A stretch of 59,289 nt of DNA from DASZMX01 sp035551475 (GTDB lineage: Bacteria; Verrucomicrobiota; Verrucomicrobiia; Limisphaerales; Palsa-1400): the NCBI GenBank assembly GCA_035551475.1, contig DASZMX010000141.1:1-59289 (forward strand), read 5' to 3'. A program made the translations under genes and the position numbers. Position 1 is the first letter of the stretch; each line of letters starts with the position of its first letter. Of the stretch, positions 29,601 through 36,900 are shown piece after piece. Below the pieces are notes generated by a model. The model had not been told where the DNA came from and made no database searches. It saw nothing but the letters and a program-made list of their open reading frames with translations.

Positions 29601-31358
29601 TACATCCCATGCGGTATCCGCCCGGTTGATCCGAATAACATCATCGGCCCAGTCGGCTTCGGCCCGGATCAATGGGTGTCGGCCAGCGCGCCGCTGGATT
29701 ATTCCATTCAATTCGAGAACGATCCCACCAAGGCCAGCGCCCCCGCGCGACAAGTCACCATCACGCTGCCGCTCGATCCCAATTTGGATCCCCGCTCGTT
29801 CCGCCTTGGGAATTTCGGCTGGGGCGGCATGATCTTTAATGTTCCGCCGAACACCGCGTTTTACCAGACCCGCCTGGATTTCACGGCCACCAACGGCTTT
29901 TACGTGGATGTCTTCGCCGGCGTGGACGTGGCGAATCGGCAGGCCTTCTGGATCCTCTCGACCATCGATCCAAACACCGGCGACGTGCCGGCCAATCCTT
30001 TGATCGGCTTCCTGCCGCCCGACAATCCGGCGCCGCAAGGCGAAGGTTTTGTCTCCTATGTGGTCAATGCGAACAGCGACGTGGCCAATGGCGCGCGCGT
30101 GAACGCGCAGGCCGTCATTGTATTTGACAATCAATCGCCGCTGCCCACGCCCTCCATCTACAACACCTTGGAAGCGGGCGCGCCCAGCAGCGCCGTGGCC
30201 GCCTTGCCGCCGGTGGTCAACCCGGTGTTCGGCGTGTCCTGGGCCGGCGCGACCGTGGCCGGCGGCCCAGGCGTCGCGTCCTATGACATCTACGTCTCGC
30301 AAGACAGCCAGAGTTATTATCTGTGGCTGCAAAACACCACGCTGACCCAATCGCCTTTCTCAGGCCAGCCCGGCAGCACGTACGACTTCTACAGCATCGC
30401 GCACGACAACAGCGGCGCGACCCAACCGACGCCTCTCGCGCCGAACGCCTCGACCATCGTGTCCACCAACGTGGCGCCTGCGCTCGATCCCATTCCGAAT
30501 GTCGTCGTCGCGCCGAACCAACCGGCCGCCTTCACGGCCCGGGCCACGGATGCCAACGGCGATCAAATCACCTACAGCCTGGCCGCCGGCAATCCCGCCG
30601 GCAGTTCAATTGATCCCGCCACCGGCGTGTTCCTCTGGCGCCCGAGCCGGAGCCTGGCCGAAACGACGAACCTAATCACCGTGGTGGCGACCGACAACGG
30701 CCTGCCGCCGCTGACGGCTTCGCAGAGTTTCCTCGTCACCGTGCTGGATTATTTGGAAATGACCCTCGGCGTCACCAACGTGGAAGGCGGCCATTCTGCC
30801 AGCCTCCCTGTCAATGTGAGTTCGAGCAGCGGCGTCACCAACCTCACCTTCAGCGTGCAGGTTCCGCCCAACGTCCTCACCAACTTCGCGCTGGATTCGC
30901 TGGCGCCGTCGGTCGGCTCCGCCACGGTTCAAACCCAGGGCACGAACCTGCTCATTGCGATCTCCACGCTGCCCGGCCAGTCGTTGCAGGGCTCGAATGT
31001 CGCATCGCAATTGACGTTTTCCGCGCTGCCGAATTCGCGGTCGAGCTTTGTCGCGCTGCCGGTCACCAACGCCATCGCCGCCAAACCCGATGGCTCCGCC
31101 TATGTCAATTATATCACTCCGGCCGGCCTGGTCATGGTGGTGAACGATGAGCCGCTCCTGACCGGCTCGTTCACCGCGCCCAATCGCACGCTCACGCTGT
31201 TCGGCAAGCTCGGCGCGAACTATCAAATCCAATACAAAACCAACCTCGGCAACGCAAGCTGGCAGCCCTGGTTGAGCTACACGCAAACCAACGGCGTCAT
31301 TACAATTGACATCGATTCCACCGACGAGGTCATTTTCTATCGGCTGTTGCAGCAATAA
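17673..31358 (+). CDS. Giant secreted multidomain protein (2 LamG, Ig, 14 CARDB repeats, PPC, propeller-like and cadherin-like modules)
   Basis: 4561 residues in one uninterrupted frame. Signal peptide at 1-33 (LGIGLISLFLTATAQA). Then LamG-type domains at about 270-487 and 500-737; a beta-sandwich at about 755-880; an Ig-like domain at about 882-966 (WWLKNGALVPGA); and 14 CARDB-like repeats of about 124 residues (968-2708), each ending in an acidic E-x-N-x-x-NN strand. A PPC-like domain follows (about 2709-2810), then a CarboxypepD_reg-like domain (about 3095-3190), BNR/propeller-like stretches, a Cys-rich patch starting at C3938, the conserved ENDP-type repeat and the SYDIYVSQDS fibronectin-like module (about 4175-4260), a cadherin/He_PIG-like domain (about 4267-4360) and a C-terminal FYR module (4498-4561). 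No catalytic motif is seen. It is probably a surface adhesin or polymer-binding protein. Confidence 0.88.
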   Translation: MKHAVNILGSLRPLLQKLGIGLISLFLTATAQAGVTIHLELDHNHQGDSSDYYLAFVWLQTNALSEPLPDTGYFVWSASSAPMSDLFADLNPDLSNPFNGKFFADYPTLLNEVTNTWNLMVTNLTSTNFYTFTFSEFSSNAIGQVAVNFPADGSVDITNRPTFLWQDPSGYEVGPTVVEESPTASFYQQDNPGLGVGQWPSPYFLTFGSNYIFYATYASNATALVQTTTPTDTVHFLTIADWDSTCTINTESTAAFSITNPFASIPSDIHGHSCVLHYSFDDSNLFTQDLSGHDNGTSYSWFSNPPYITNDAAAGPFAMGSDGSGWLSPTTNVLSTLAGSFTVSLWINPAVLKGNDNDDEFSAVGLVSAANFSGEDVMPLGLTGSKLIFYTGGNTTDLLRSQASIVPGQYVQVACTRNIHTGEKRLYINGVLDTNDFGTTELLNGTDDLAVGENNFNVFQGDLDEVEIYEGVLTDAEIAALYQNPGGAAPDAPDLNPDISFLVAHYTFDDSQPGPDHFGHDSSGNGNDINAGGAFDFGNGAFFDGNAISGDGAANFDGGSFLSFSPTPGDLLTTLAGSFSISLWVETSQDVDYQGDYAFAGACLVSADVGGLANDLVPVALTGGAVAFNTGGDFDDTLTSGATVNDGNYHHIVVTRDQPTGVKQIFIDGVLDTSSQGTTNLLNDPQLLTLGAIQDASYSDPAAAGANNGYEGLVDEIQIYRGVLTPSQVNYLFDNPNATITNADANPLGFAVNAPELAWTTGGAMPWFEEASQTHDGIAAAQSGDIADQQESWIETQVAGPGTINFWWLVNYGDGNNALDFVVDGNVYDSLYGYDWNWEPDSFPLPPGNHFLQWRYSKNGSTSTGDPGFLDEVSFTNVVAPVITDGPSTQPGNNLETGTTLTLVTHLYANPPATIWWLKNGALVPGATDSTLIITNLQLSDAGNYQMVASNYLGAAYSPLAFVSIYQPTDLQPLSLTLPPVVTSQTLTPLVWSVTNTGPATVSGYYDGILIRDTNGNVVNSVAEFIGLFGFKALPATTYTMSNYQRFPGIPAGNYTVELQADEFNAVIETDESNNVLAGIPITVINPDLQPGNMQIAQTNRGGTTVQLTFNLTNNGPGIMDGATFEDELYISTSPVYDGNAVGILQINQAPHLGAGEFMTVTNQVSLPVEPSGNYYLILRIDAFGSQPNGEITEVNESNNIISTPIHLNESDLVPTNVVTPPIVSAREPIQVQWSDLNQGDGVATKFNPFLFYEWVDRFYLSTNQQINPSSIVMGQFFSDLYDTTSFYESVDFQNTTPLASGATLPAALSLDVPNLAAGHYFLILSVDADHAVTEGNETNNLSIQPLQVLDVDLAPVTVTAPPAGSAQSSIQVSWSVTNLGAGAVYPKWIDNIYLSTQPTFDSTAMLLGSLLISNRVDAGSNYMATNVVTLPGVAAGHYYVIVRVDAATNLIENTRANNYISTPLDVGSPDFAATSLAAPAIASSQEPISLVYVVSNRSGVIALPGWSDRVYFSTNSFVDTNAVPLADLQWSGSIPVGSSYTNLANVTVPGAPAGDYFILVEADQNDFFTEANTANNVVSSPIHILNPDLIPTNFNAPSSVVIQQLNQQISLDWTVLNRGAGAAYQSWFDSVYISPTNVLDSNAVFLTGAGVAPVLGAGAPYLGFNNAPVPNGIEGNYYLLLNANDNANLYEANRTNNLLVRPFQITVPPYPILAVVSLQAPTEAWSGQPITVTWTLTNSGAGAIDGSFYDTVYLASSPAGDNLQPYNNFQFTGRIEPGQSIVRQQLINLPLSLSGTFWPAVQADVNHNIFEFTNAGPALVVASQPLVVHLTPTPNLQVTSVQGPTSIFSSAPATISWVVTNSGAGPTRAPFWNDNVYLSASTNMFDPHYFAYLGAAQNTAFLDSGESYANSLNVTIPRGIDGTYYFLVRADDGNYVFEGDNEGDNVLASAPVVVNLTPPPDLQVTALIAPLHGFSGQPISVQWAVTNLGLGQTTATETGWYDRVYISTNNFLDFHAVSLGDFLHNGGLDPTMGYSATNNVTLPIGISGNWYVIVQCDIFNSVFEGAFEDNDFTIASHATVVELTPPPDLQAQIVAAPTNALSSHTLSVTYSVANNGSTVTPNSGWYDGLYLSTNSVFDSTATFFNYVGHSGALPPGASYTNTLSALLPDTYTGTNYIYVVSDLYTEVFELNKSNNVAVAPMPVVIVSRPANLAAISLQGPASANIGSGILVSWTVTNLGAGDTAVASWNDRVILAQNTVPGGSSDIDLLDYQHSGIVGVGGQYNVANALAEIPNAVAPGNYYLIVIADDNTTVYEGTNINHSVSAPRPITITAHSADLQVTAAAGPTNAPAGSYVTVNYTVKNGGDLPPASSYWLDYLYLSPDGALGPNTIFLGYVQNLAALAPGASYANSITAALPPNIQSNYTFVVYADANNYISEPPGLRFNNVYQVTPPVFITPSALPDLVVTNVIVPPTAYEGQSFTVTWTVENIGNATAANIYWYDVAYLSLDQSLDAASDTYLGYEYHPRDLAPGQSYTNTAQFVIPEGLAGPFYVFISADFDHTIYEGDLRDNNTQRAPEAMQIQLLPPVDLVAGPITVPANASPGQSMSISYIVSNEGANPALGSWQDSLFISSDTNWDINDKLFATVQHKGDVAPNSSYTNGATAPLPGLLPGDYYVIVRSDILNHLIEANKSNNVAASLDSVSTDVPRLTLGVPATGMIAQNQSVYYSFDATNGETIHIQFTTGAGLADNELFVRGGQMPTTGDFDYAANNPFVSDPEIFIPITNSGTYYVLADSQYLAGVSNYTILAAALPFTVSEVQPTYGGNQGSTTFEVRGALFDSQTHFQLVNGAITNPAQNVLLDDSSTAYVTFNLIGDTNGFWDLQAIMGTNSVAVTTLSNAVNVFPGQGAILDVAVDGPLAVSEPSMGLVPHGALVDYGNSGDSDAVAPLIMVSGEGGTIIGTQINVLRSQRIEFLGRSLTGPPNIIRPQISQSIQIFYEGESHDVEVWAIAADSVRAMNDSDWVDIEATVRPGGVADADWQPFWANIRDRVGGTWGDYVQFLDRTAANLPPEMRNVSQIIGALFTNSPDYRASSSLSGSLVGAQDGLPKPGVEIDLYTVAANSQLSTVAASAITDTYGEFAFTRVPPGSYYAYITNQFFDMNQDGKVDGAAPTYTISNNDLSKQTIYLYQQPPLTNLVNDSDAQLQLDSQGALHAFWLRDSVLWHAWDKGGQWVDAAPLSTNKTPGSFAVGSSPHLLDRTTAGLIAVWSEDLTNGVELVYAVGRSASGGGYEWSQPAALTHDLVRNFSPGIAIGANGLAVITYLKIGIGQVDDSDVYYSVVDLKSGDLVWSSPAPTAAPQAGESGFDSTDNSFSTTWKNDFKFPIGNDEASFGYNFSLKGSKSGCGASATGSAGVQAAYNGSSTGVSGGGSLSMTYNWQVNPDICEMDFKNASASASANLHVDFKNLAARILQSFTAIPPAVAFGAGIDRMTDWLRARRPGFLLENSIGIGVGLSLEGVKWDRAPGPITSWRAPDEPGQTFLTLDCTLSIGGRFLGANESQINAVDWSGKPYTAIESTESPYVNPTFNVAGQAKATVKFKVYPVLSLKEYSLVGTLKVSIAPFFSYTLPTLGAPVIVDPTARPKDGSDPLPAGWTFSYDPGAFVGSTNTYGTNSVLKNVASDLYQDGAPSLAVDGGGVPFQAWYKSGDPRSGQPGSQVFVADFNGTNWNDPVIIPDSVGLNSYVSAAADAAGNRLVVWVHTDASSLTTNSSYDDLDAVRGASEVTYSTFDGTAWSEPQTLAATPGADQNVQLSRLPNGDVMALWSYGDSNGVSHLLFSTWNGAAWTKPSEITSGTITTASAQQAGSTIYVLWTQEVNANHDTAIFQSTFSGSGWSAPALFAPTNTTPIVVANVIEPKDTANSLANLSSLSQAEIDACCKCAGKLTVAKGPTYDPNKHCGRASPEYDYTNCTQKFVYIPCGIRPVDPNNIIGPVGFGPDQWVSASAPLDYSIQFENDPTKASAPARQVTITLPLDPNLDPRSFRLGNFGWGGMIFNVPPNTAFYQTRLDFTATNGFYVDVFAGVDVANRQAFWILSTIDPNTGDVPANPLIGFLPPDNPAPQGEGFVSYVVNANSDVANGARVNAQAVIVFDNQSPLPTPSIYNTLEAGAPSSAVAALPPVVNPVFGVSWAGATVAGGPGVASYDIYVSQDSQSYYLWLQNTTLTQSPFSGQPGSTYDFYSIAHDNSGATQPTPLAPNASTIVSTNVAPALDPIPNVVVAPNQPAAFTARATDANGDQITYSLAAGNPAGSSIDPATGVFLWRPSRSLAETTNLITVVATDNGLPPLTASQSFLVTVLDYLEMTLGVTNVEGGHSASLPVNVSSSSGVTNLTFSVQVPPNVLTNFALDSLAPSVGSATVQTQGTNLLIAISTLPGQSLQGSNVASQLTFSALPNSRSSFVALPVTNAIAAKPDGSAYVNYITPAGLVMVVNDEPLLTGSFTAPNRTLTLFGKLGANYQIQYKTNLGNASWQPWLSYTQTNGVITIDIDSTDEVIFYRLLQQ
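20578..25797 (+). repeat. Array of 14 CARDB-like repeats
   Basis: Fourteen diverged in-frame repeats of roughly 370 bases inside the giant gene. Each has a start like DLQVT...P, a strand like (I/V)SW(T/S)VTN.G, a W/YYD.(V/L)Y(L/I)S segment, and ends with a segment like D....V.E....NN. Copies near 23165, 23535 and 23935 are the most alike (the PPPDLQ starts). CARDB (cell adhesion related domain in bacteria) repeats act as extracellular stalks or binding modules. Confidence 0.85.
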
Positions 31359-33978
31359 CAAAAACGCAAGAGAGCCGGCGCTCCTGTGGAAAATAGGTGT
31401 GGCGTTGGCCTTGCTCGCTTCCGGCTGGGGCGCCGTGGCCGCGGAAAAACCGCTTTCCGCCGGCCACGTCCCGCCTCTCGTCCGGCGTCTTGCCCCAAGG
31501 GGAGACGTCGCGCCCACGAACGTCCTGCGGCTCGCCCTCGGCTTGCCGCTGCGCCATCGCGATGCCCTCACCAACCTGCTCGCGGGGCTCTATAATCCGG
31601 CCAGCTCCAATTATCATCGTTTCCTGACGCCCGCCGAGTTCACCTCCCGTTTTGGCCCCACCTCCGAGGATTACCTGGCCGTGATCCGATACGCGCAACA
31701 GCAGCATTTTATCATCACGGGCGAGCATCCCAATCGTCTGTTGCTCAACGTTGCCGCCGCCGCCGCCGACATTGAGCGCGGATTTCACACGCATCTGCGG
31801 ACTTACCAACATCCCGTGGAACCCCGGCTTTTTTTCGCGCCGGACACGGAGCCCTCCGTGCCCGCGGAAATTCCTCTGCTTGACGTCAGCGGCTTGAGCG
31901 ACCTCCAGCCGCCGCGCCCGTTAAGCCAGCCGCTGGCGGGCTCCGCCACCAACGGCGCGTATTTGGGAAATGATTTTCGAGCGGCCTATGCGCCGGGCGC
32001 GCCCCAGACGGGCGCGGGCCAGGTGATGGGAATGGTGCAATTCGACGGTTATTATCCCACGGACATTTCCAACTACGAAAGCCAGGCCGGCCTGCCCGCC
32101 GTCCCCATCGAAACGATTCTGCTGGATGACTACGACGGAACTCCCACCCCCGGAGCCAACTCGCGCAACGCCGAAGTCTCCCTCGATCTTGAACTCGCCG
32201 TCGCCATGGCGCCGGGCCTGGCCAAAATTATTCTTTACGACGCGGGGCCCAATGGCGCGCCCAACGATGTGCTCAATCGCATGGCCAATGACAACACGGC
32301 GCGCCAGCTCAGTTGTTCGTGGGGCTGGACGGGCGGCCCGTCCGCCGCCGCCGATCAAATTTTTCAGCAGATGGCGGCGCAGGGCCAATCCTTTTTCTGC
32401 GCCTCGGGCGATGACGGCGCCTACGCCCCCGGCCAAGTCGATGATCCCGGACAAACCGTCGCTCCGGCCGACAGCCCCTACATTACGATCGTCGGCGGAA
32501 CGACGCTTGCCACCACTGGCCCGGGCGGCGCGCGCGTGTCCGAAACCGTTTGGAACAAAACCAACGGTTTCGGCAGCAGCGGCGGCATCAGCAGCCATTA
32601 TCCACTGCCCGATTGGCAGCAAGGGGTCGCGACTTCAGCCAACGGCGGCTCGGCCGCCGCGCGCAACCTTCCCGATGTGGCCATCGTGGCGGAAAATATC
32701 ATGGTGTTTTACGCCAGCGGCGCGCGGCGCGCGTTTTCTGGCACCAGTTGCGCCACGCCGTTGTGGGCCGCTTTCGCCGCGCTCGCCAACGAGCAAGCCG
32801 CCGCGCATGGCCTGGCGCCGCTGGGCTTTCTCAACCCGGCGCTGTACGCGCTGGGAGCCTCCGCCGATTACACCTCGGTCTTCCATGACATCACCAACGG
32901 CAACAACACCAGCCCGAACAGCCCCAACCTCTTTTTCGCCGAGCCGGGCTACGATCTTTGCACTGGCTGGGGCACACCCACCACCAGCTTGATCTACGCC
33001 CTCACCGCCCCGCCCGACCCGCTGACGCTTCTTTCGGCCGCCAATTTTTCCTCCACCGGTTTGGCCGGGGGGCCGTTCAATTCACCTTCCGTTACCATTC
33101 TCTTGACAAATTCCGGCTCGAACGAACTCGCCTGGGTGGCGGGCAGTTCGGCCCCCTGGCTGACCGTCTCGCCCACCAACGGCGCGCTGGAGCCCGGCGG
33201 GCCTGCCGCGCCCGTCAGCGTCTCCCTCAACGCCCAGGCCAACGCGCTGCCGGCGGGAAAATACGTGGCCACAATCGCGTTCACCAATCCGGCCACCTCT
33301 GCCGTCCTTAGCCGCCAGTTCACGCTCAATGTCAATCAGCAGCTGATCCAGAATGGCGGCTTCGAGACAGGCAACTTCACGAGTTGGACGCAATCCGGCA
33401 ATCTTATTTACACCTCGGTGACGGCCAGCTCCACTTTCGTGCATTCGGGAAAGTACGGCGTTCAAGCAGGACCCAGTCCCGGTCTCGGCTACCTGTCCCA
33501 GATCTTGCCAACGTCGCCGGGGCAACTTTATCTACTTTCGTTTTGGGTCGAATATCCCTTGGGCGGAATCACCAACTTTTTCCAAGTCACCTGGAGCGGC
33601 GCAACGCTTTTCGCGCAAGCCAACGCCGCCGCCTCCACTTGGACGAACCTCCAATACTTTGTGCAGTCTTCCAGCAACACCGCCGTCCTCCAATTCGGGT
33701 TCCGCAGCGACCCGGCCTACTTCGGCTTGGACGACATCACACTCGTTCCCGTGACGCCGCCCTCCTTCCAACAATTTGCCTCCGCCAATGGCCAATTAAA
33801 TTTTTCCATCGCCGCCGCGCCCGGCCTTATCTACCAAGTCCAGTTCGCCACGAACCTCAGCGCTCCGCTGTGGATGAACCTGGGCCCGCCCGTCACCACC
33901 ACTAACACGACTATCACCGTGTCTGACCCGATTGGCCCCGATCCCACTCGCTTCTACCGCGTGCTCATGCGCCCATGA
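31306..33978 (+). CDS. Secreted sedolisin/pro-kumamolisin (S53) serine-carboxyl protease
   Basis: 890 residues from TTG at 31306; no ATG start exists in this frame, and CTG at 31384, just before a signal-like helix (WKIGVALALLASGWGAVAA), is another option. A pro-kumamolisin prodomain (about 55-190, FLTPAEFTSRFGPTSEDY) is followed by the protease (about 205-565). The Glu-Asp pair is E290/D294 (AEVSLDLELA), the oxyanion Asp D369 (ASGDDG), the nucleophile S481 (FSGTSCATPLW), and the Ca-site motifs FHDITNG and GYDLCTGWG are present. So it looks active and self-processing. After the protease come a beta-sandwich, a carbohydrate-binding-like domain (NGGFETGNFTSW, about 676-820) and a C-terminal FYR module. 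The gene overlaps the giant gene by 53 bases if TTG is used. Confidence 0.88.
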   Translation: MTSIPPTRSFSIGCCSNNKNAREPALLWKIGVALALLASGWGAVAAEKPLSAGHVPPLVRRLAPRGDVAPTNVLRLALGLPLRHRDALTNLLAGLYNPASSNYHRFLTPAEFTSRFGPTSEDYLAVIRYAQQQHFIITGEHPNRLLLNVAAAAADIERGFHTHLRTYQHPVEPRLFFAPDTEPSVPAEIPLLDVSGLSDLQPPRPLSQPLAGSATNGAYLGNDFRAAYAPGAPQTGAGQVMGMVQFDGYYPTDISNYESQAGLPAVPIETILLDDYDGTPTPGANSRNAEVSLDLELAVAMAPGLAKIILYDAGPNGAPNDVLNRMANDNTARQLSCSWGWTGGPSAAADQIFQQMAAQGQSFFCASGDDGAYAPGQVDDPGQTVAPADSPYITIVGGTTLATTGPGGARVSETVWNKTNGFGSSGGISSHYPLPDWQQGVATSANGGSAAARNLPDVAIVAENIMVFYASGARRAFSGTSCATPLWAAFAALANEQAAAHGLAPLGFLNPALYALGASADYTSVFHDITNGNNTSPNSPNLFFAEPGYDLCTGWGTPTTSLIYALTAPPDPLTLLSAANFSSTGLAGGPFNSPSVTILLTNSGSNELAWVAGSSAPWLTVSPTNGALEPGGPAAPVSVSLNAQANALPAGKYVATIAFTNPATSAVLSRQFTLNVNQQLIQNGGFETGNFTSWTQSGNLIYTSVTASSTFVHSGKYGVQAGPSPGLGYLSQILPTSPGQLYLLSFWVEYPLGGITNFFQVTWSGATLFAQANAAASTWTNLQYFVQSSSNTAVLQFGFRSDPAYFGLDDITLVPVTPPSFQQFASANGQLNFSIAAAPGLIYQVQFATNLSAPLWMNLGPPVTTTNTTITVSDPIGPDPTRFYRVLMRP

Positions 33979-33979
33979 G

Positions 33980-36900
33980 TTAATGCAAGGCAATAGTTTG
34001 CGCGCCGGTCCTGATGTTGGTAAACGAGAGCACGCCGCTGGCGGACGCTTTGAAGGATCCCAGCGAAATGCCGTTAGCCGACACTTGGAACGCCTGGCCA
34101 GCGGGCAAATCGCACAGGAAATGAATGGTCGGCGCCGCGTTCGTCACGCTGTACGTGATCGTGCCCGAAAAAGGCGTTAACGGCGCATCCGCGCCGCACA
34201 AAATCACCGTATTCCCGATCTGCGCGCCTTCCATGCGCAGGTCGCTGGAAGACACCGGCGCCGTTGCGGCCATGCTTGCGGTGGAGGCGGCCGCCGATTG
34301 CAGGACTGTCAAATAGTTGACATTTGTGGCCAGGACCGTATTGCGGGTGGCGACGCGATAAACCACCGCATCGCCGTCGGCTGGGCAATTCACCGCCTCA
34401 TTGGTCGTCGCAAGCGGCGAACGTGAAAACGTCTGCCCGAATAATTTGCTGCCGCCCTCCGCCGCCACCCATGAGTTGGACGCGGGCTGCACCGCGGGAG
34501 CGTCCAGAAAATGCCAGCGCAATTCCTTCGCGTCGGCGGCTGCCTGCGTCACAGCTCGATCATGCGCCACGATGTAATCCGGCCGCACATAGACCACTTG
34601 GCGCGTCAGTTTGCGCGCCGTGCCCACGCCGGGGGTGGTGTTCAACGCATAAGCGGCGGCGTAATCGCCCATGGCATAAACATATTGGCCGCCGTCCTCG
34701 AAGGCCGTGATGCGGCAACCCGGCGCGCCGAACCAGAAGCCCTGGTTAAACGGATAGTTCTGCGTGCCCGCGCCGTTATCATCGACGGCCACCAAATTCC
34801 CGAAGGAACTTTCCGTGTTGACGTTCTGGTTGCCGCCCACTTCGTTAGCATTAATTAAAAGCGCGTCGGGCCCGCGCTGCACTTCCAATTGGCCCTGGGC
34901 GTATTCCTGGTGGTCGGTATCAATCAAATTCCCCACCTGAAACGCCAGCCAGGTGGAATTATAACTCCAATCCGCGCGCGCCGTGACCAGCCCGGTCCCC
35001 TGGGCCACCCGCGCCAGCGGCGCATCGCTCCAAAAAGCGGCGCCAGCGCTCGGATCACGATAGCAAAGATCCTGCATGTCCTGCGTCTGCCCGCCGGGAT
35101 AATTCTGAATGATATAGTTGGCGTGGCTGCGGGCCACCGGATCGGCCGCGGCCGCCGCCGTCATGTAAAGAAGATCTTTGTCCACGAACGGCGCCGGATA
35201 GTCGTACCAATCGCCGCCGTCGTAAATCAGCCTCTGGCTGGGCTGTTCGCTGATGAGGCTGTTGATCACTTCGCCCGCCCATTGGCGCTCTGGCGCGATG
35301 GTTCCCGTGCCTGCTGTTTCCAGCGCCAGGCCGGCGAGAATCAAATTCCGCGCCGCCTGCTGCCCATAATTCCAGCCCTCAGCCCAAAAGCCGCCCGCAT
35401 AACTGTCCGACGCATTCGTGATGACGGGCAAAACATTCGCTTGCCGAAAGGCGGTGATTTCGCTCAACAATCGCGGCCCATTCGTATCGCGACCGGCGCC
35501 CAACGCCAGGGCTGTCAAAGTTCGACTGACATAGCCGCCCTCCGCATAATTGCTGGCAGGATCGTCCGCCCGGTAGCCATTGGCCTTCCAGTAATCCGAC
35601 CACCGCACAAGCATCGCCGCCAATTGACTGCGCAGGGACGCCGTCAAGCCCGGGTAGCCATACAGCCAATCGCAGCCCAACGCGGCAAATTTTCCCAGGT
35701 AACGGTACGTGTAACCGTCGTCGATGGTCACCGAGTTAAAGCCGCCGTCGTTGGCGTGAGTTTGTTGGAAAGCCAGCGTCGCGTTATTGGACGCATGCGC
35801 GCCATACACATATTGCACGTAAATCGCTTTCTTAACGGACGGCGCCGTGGAAAAGGTGAGGGTGTTCCCCGACAAACCAGCCGAGGCATTGGCAATGTCC
35901 AAACTGGACGCGGCGGTCACATAATAGGTCGTGCCGCGCGCGGGGCTGCGGCCCGGCGCGGCGATGGACCAGTCAATTTCGTCATTGGGCAAATCACCCG
36001 AATGCCGCCAATCCACGCCCGGCATGTAATCCGCGGCGCCATCGGAAGTCTGGCTGACTTTGATGAAGGTCAAATAATAATCGATGGCGTCCGTAGGCCC
36101 GCTGCCGCGCACCACCGCCAAATTGGTGATCGGCGCCGTGTAAACGGAAAGCGACGAGCCGATGATGTTCGTGTCGGGCAGCGTGAACGACTTGGTCACG
36201 CCGTCGCCGCGCGCCAGAAACATTTGCGCAATTTCGCCCACTTTTTGAAAATCCTGCAACGCCGATTTCAGCAGCCCTATCGCCTTGTCAGCATACATCG
36301 CGGCGGTGGCCGGATCCTGGAATTCGAGGACCTTGTAGCCCAGCGCATAATCTCCAATCCACGACAGCTCATCCCCTTCATAGGCGCCCGAGCCGACGAC
36401 TTGCTTGAGCTGCCCGTTGAGGCGCTGGTTAAAGCTCTGCCATTGCGTTGTATTGCTCGCCGCCTTCTGGCGCAGCGCCGCCAACAAGCTGGGCGTCAGC
36501 AATGATTGACACGGCGACTCCGCCCAGATCGTGCTGGCGCCGGCATGCGTCCCATTCGCGTCGGTCACCGCGAGAGTCACCGTATAAACGCCATCGGCTT
36601 GATAAATGTGGCTGGGGCTTTGGCTCGTCGCAGTGGCGCCGTCGCCAAAATCCCACAGATACGCGCTTCCCACCGCGGCGGGCGCAAAGGAAATCGGCGC
36701 TCCCACCCACGCGCTGATCGTGCCCGCGCCGAGCAGCAGGCGATAATACCGCTGCGCATTGGTGAACGAGCCGGTCAGCGAACCGTCATCGGCCCATGTG
36801 GAATCGTCAAGAGCCGAGGCCAGCACAGGCGGGAGTTTGGTCCAGGTGCGGAGATCGCTGCTGACTTGAATTTGCTGAGTCTGCCCCGGAACGCTTTTCC

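Noticed and set aside
30757..31160. Cohesin domain near the C-terminus of the giant protein
   Set aside because: The strand pattern is suggestive, but there is no diagnostic motif and no paired dockerin, so it was not called.
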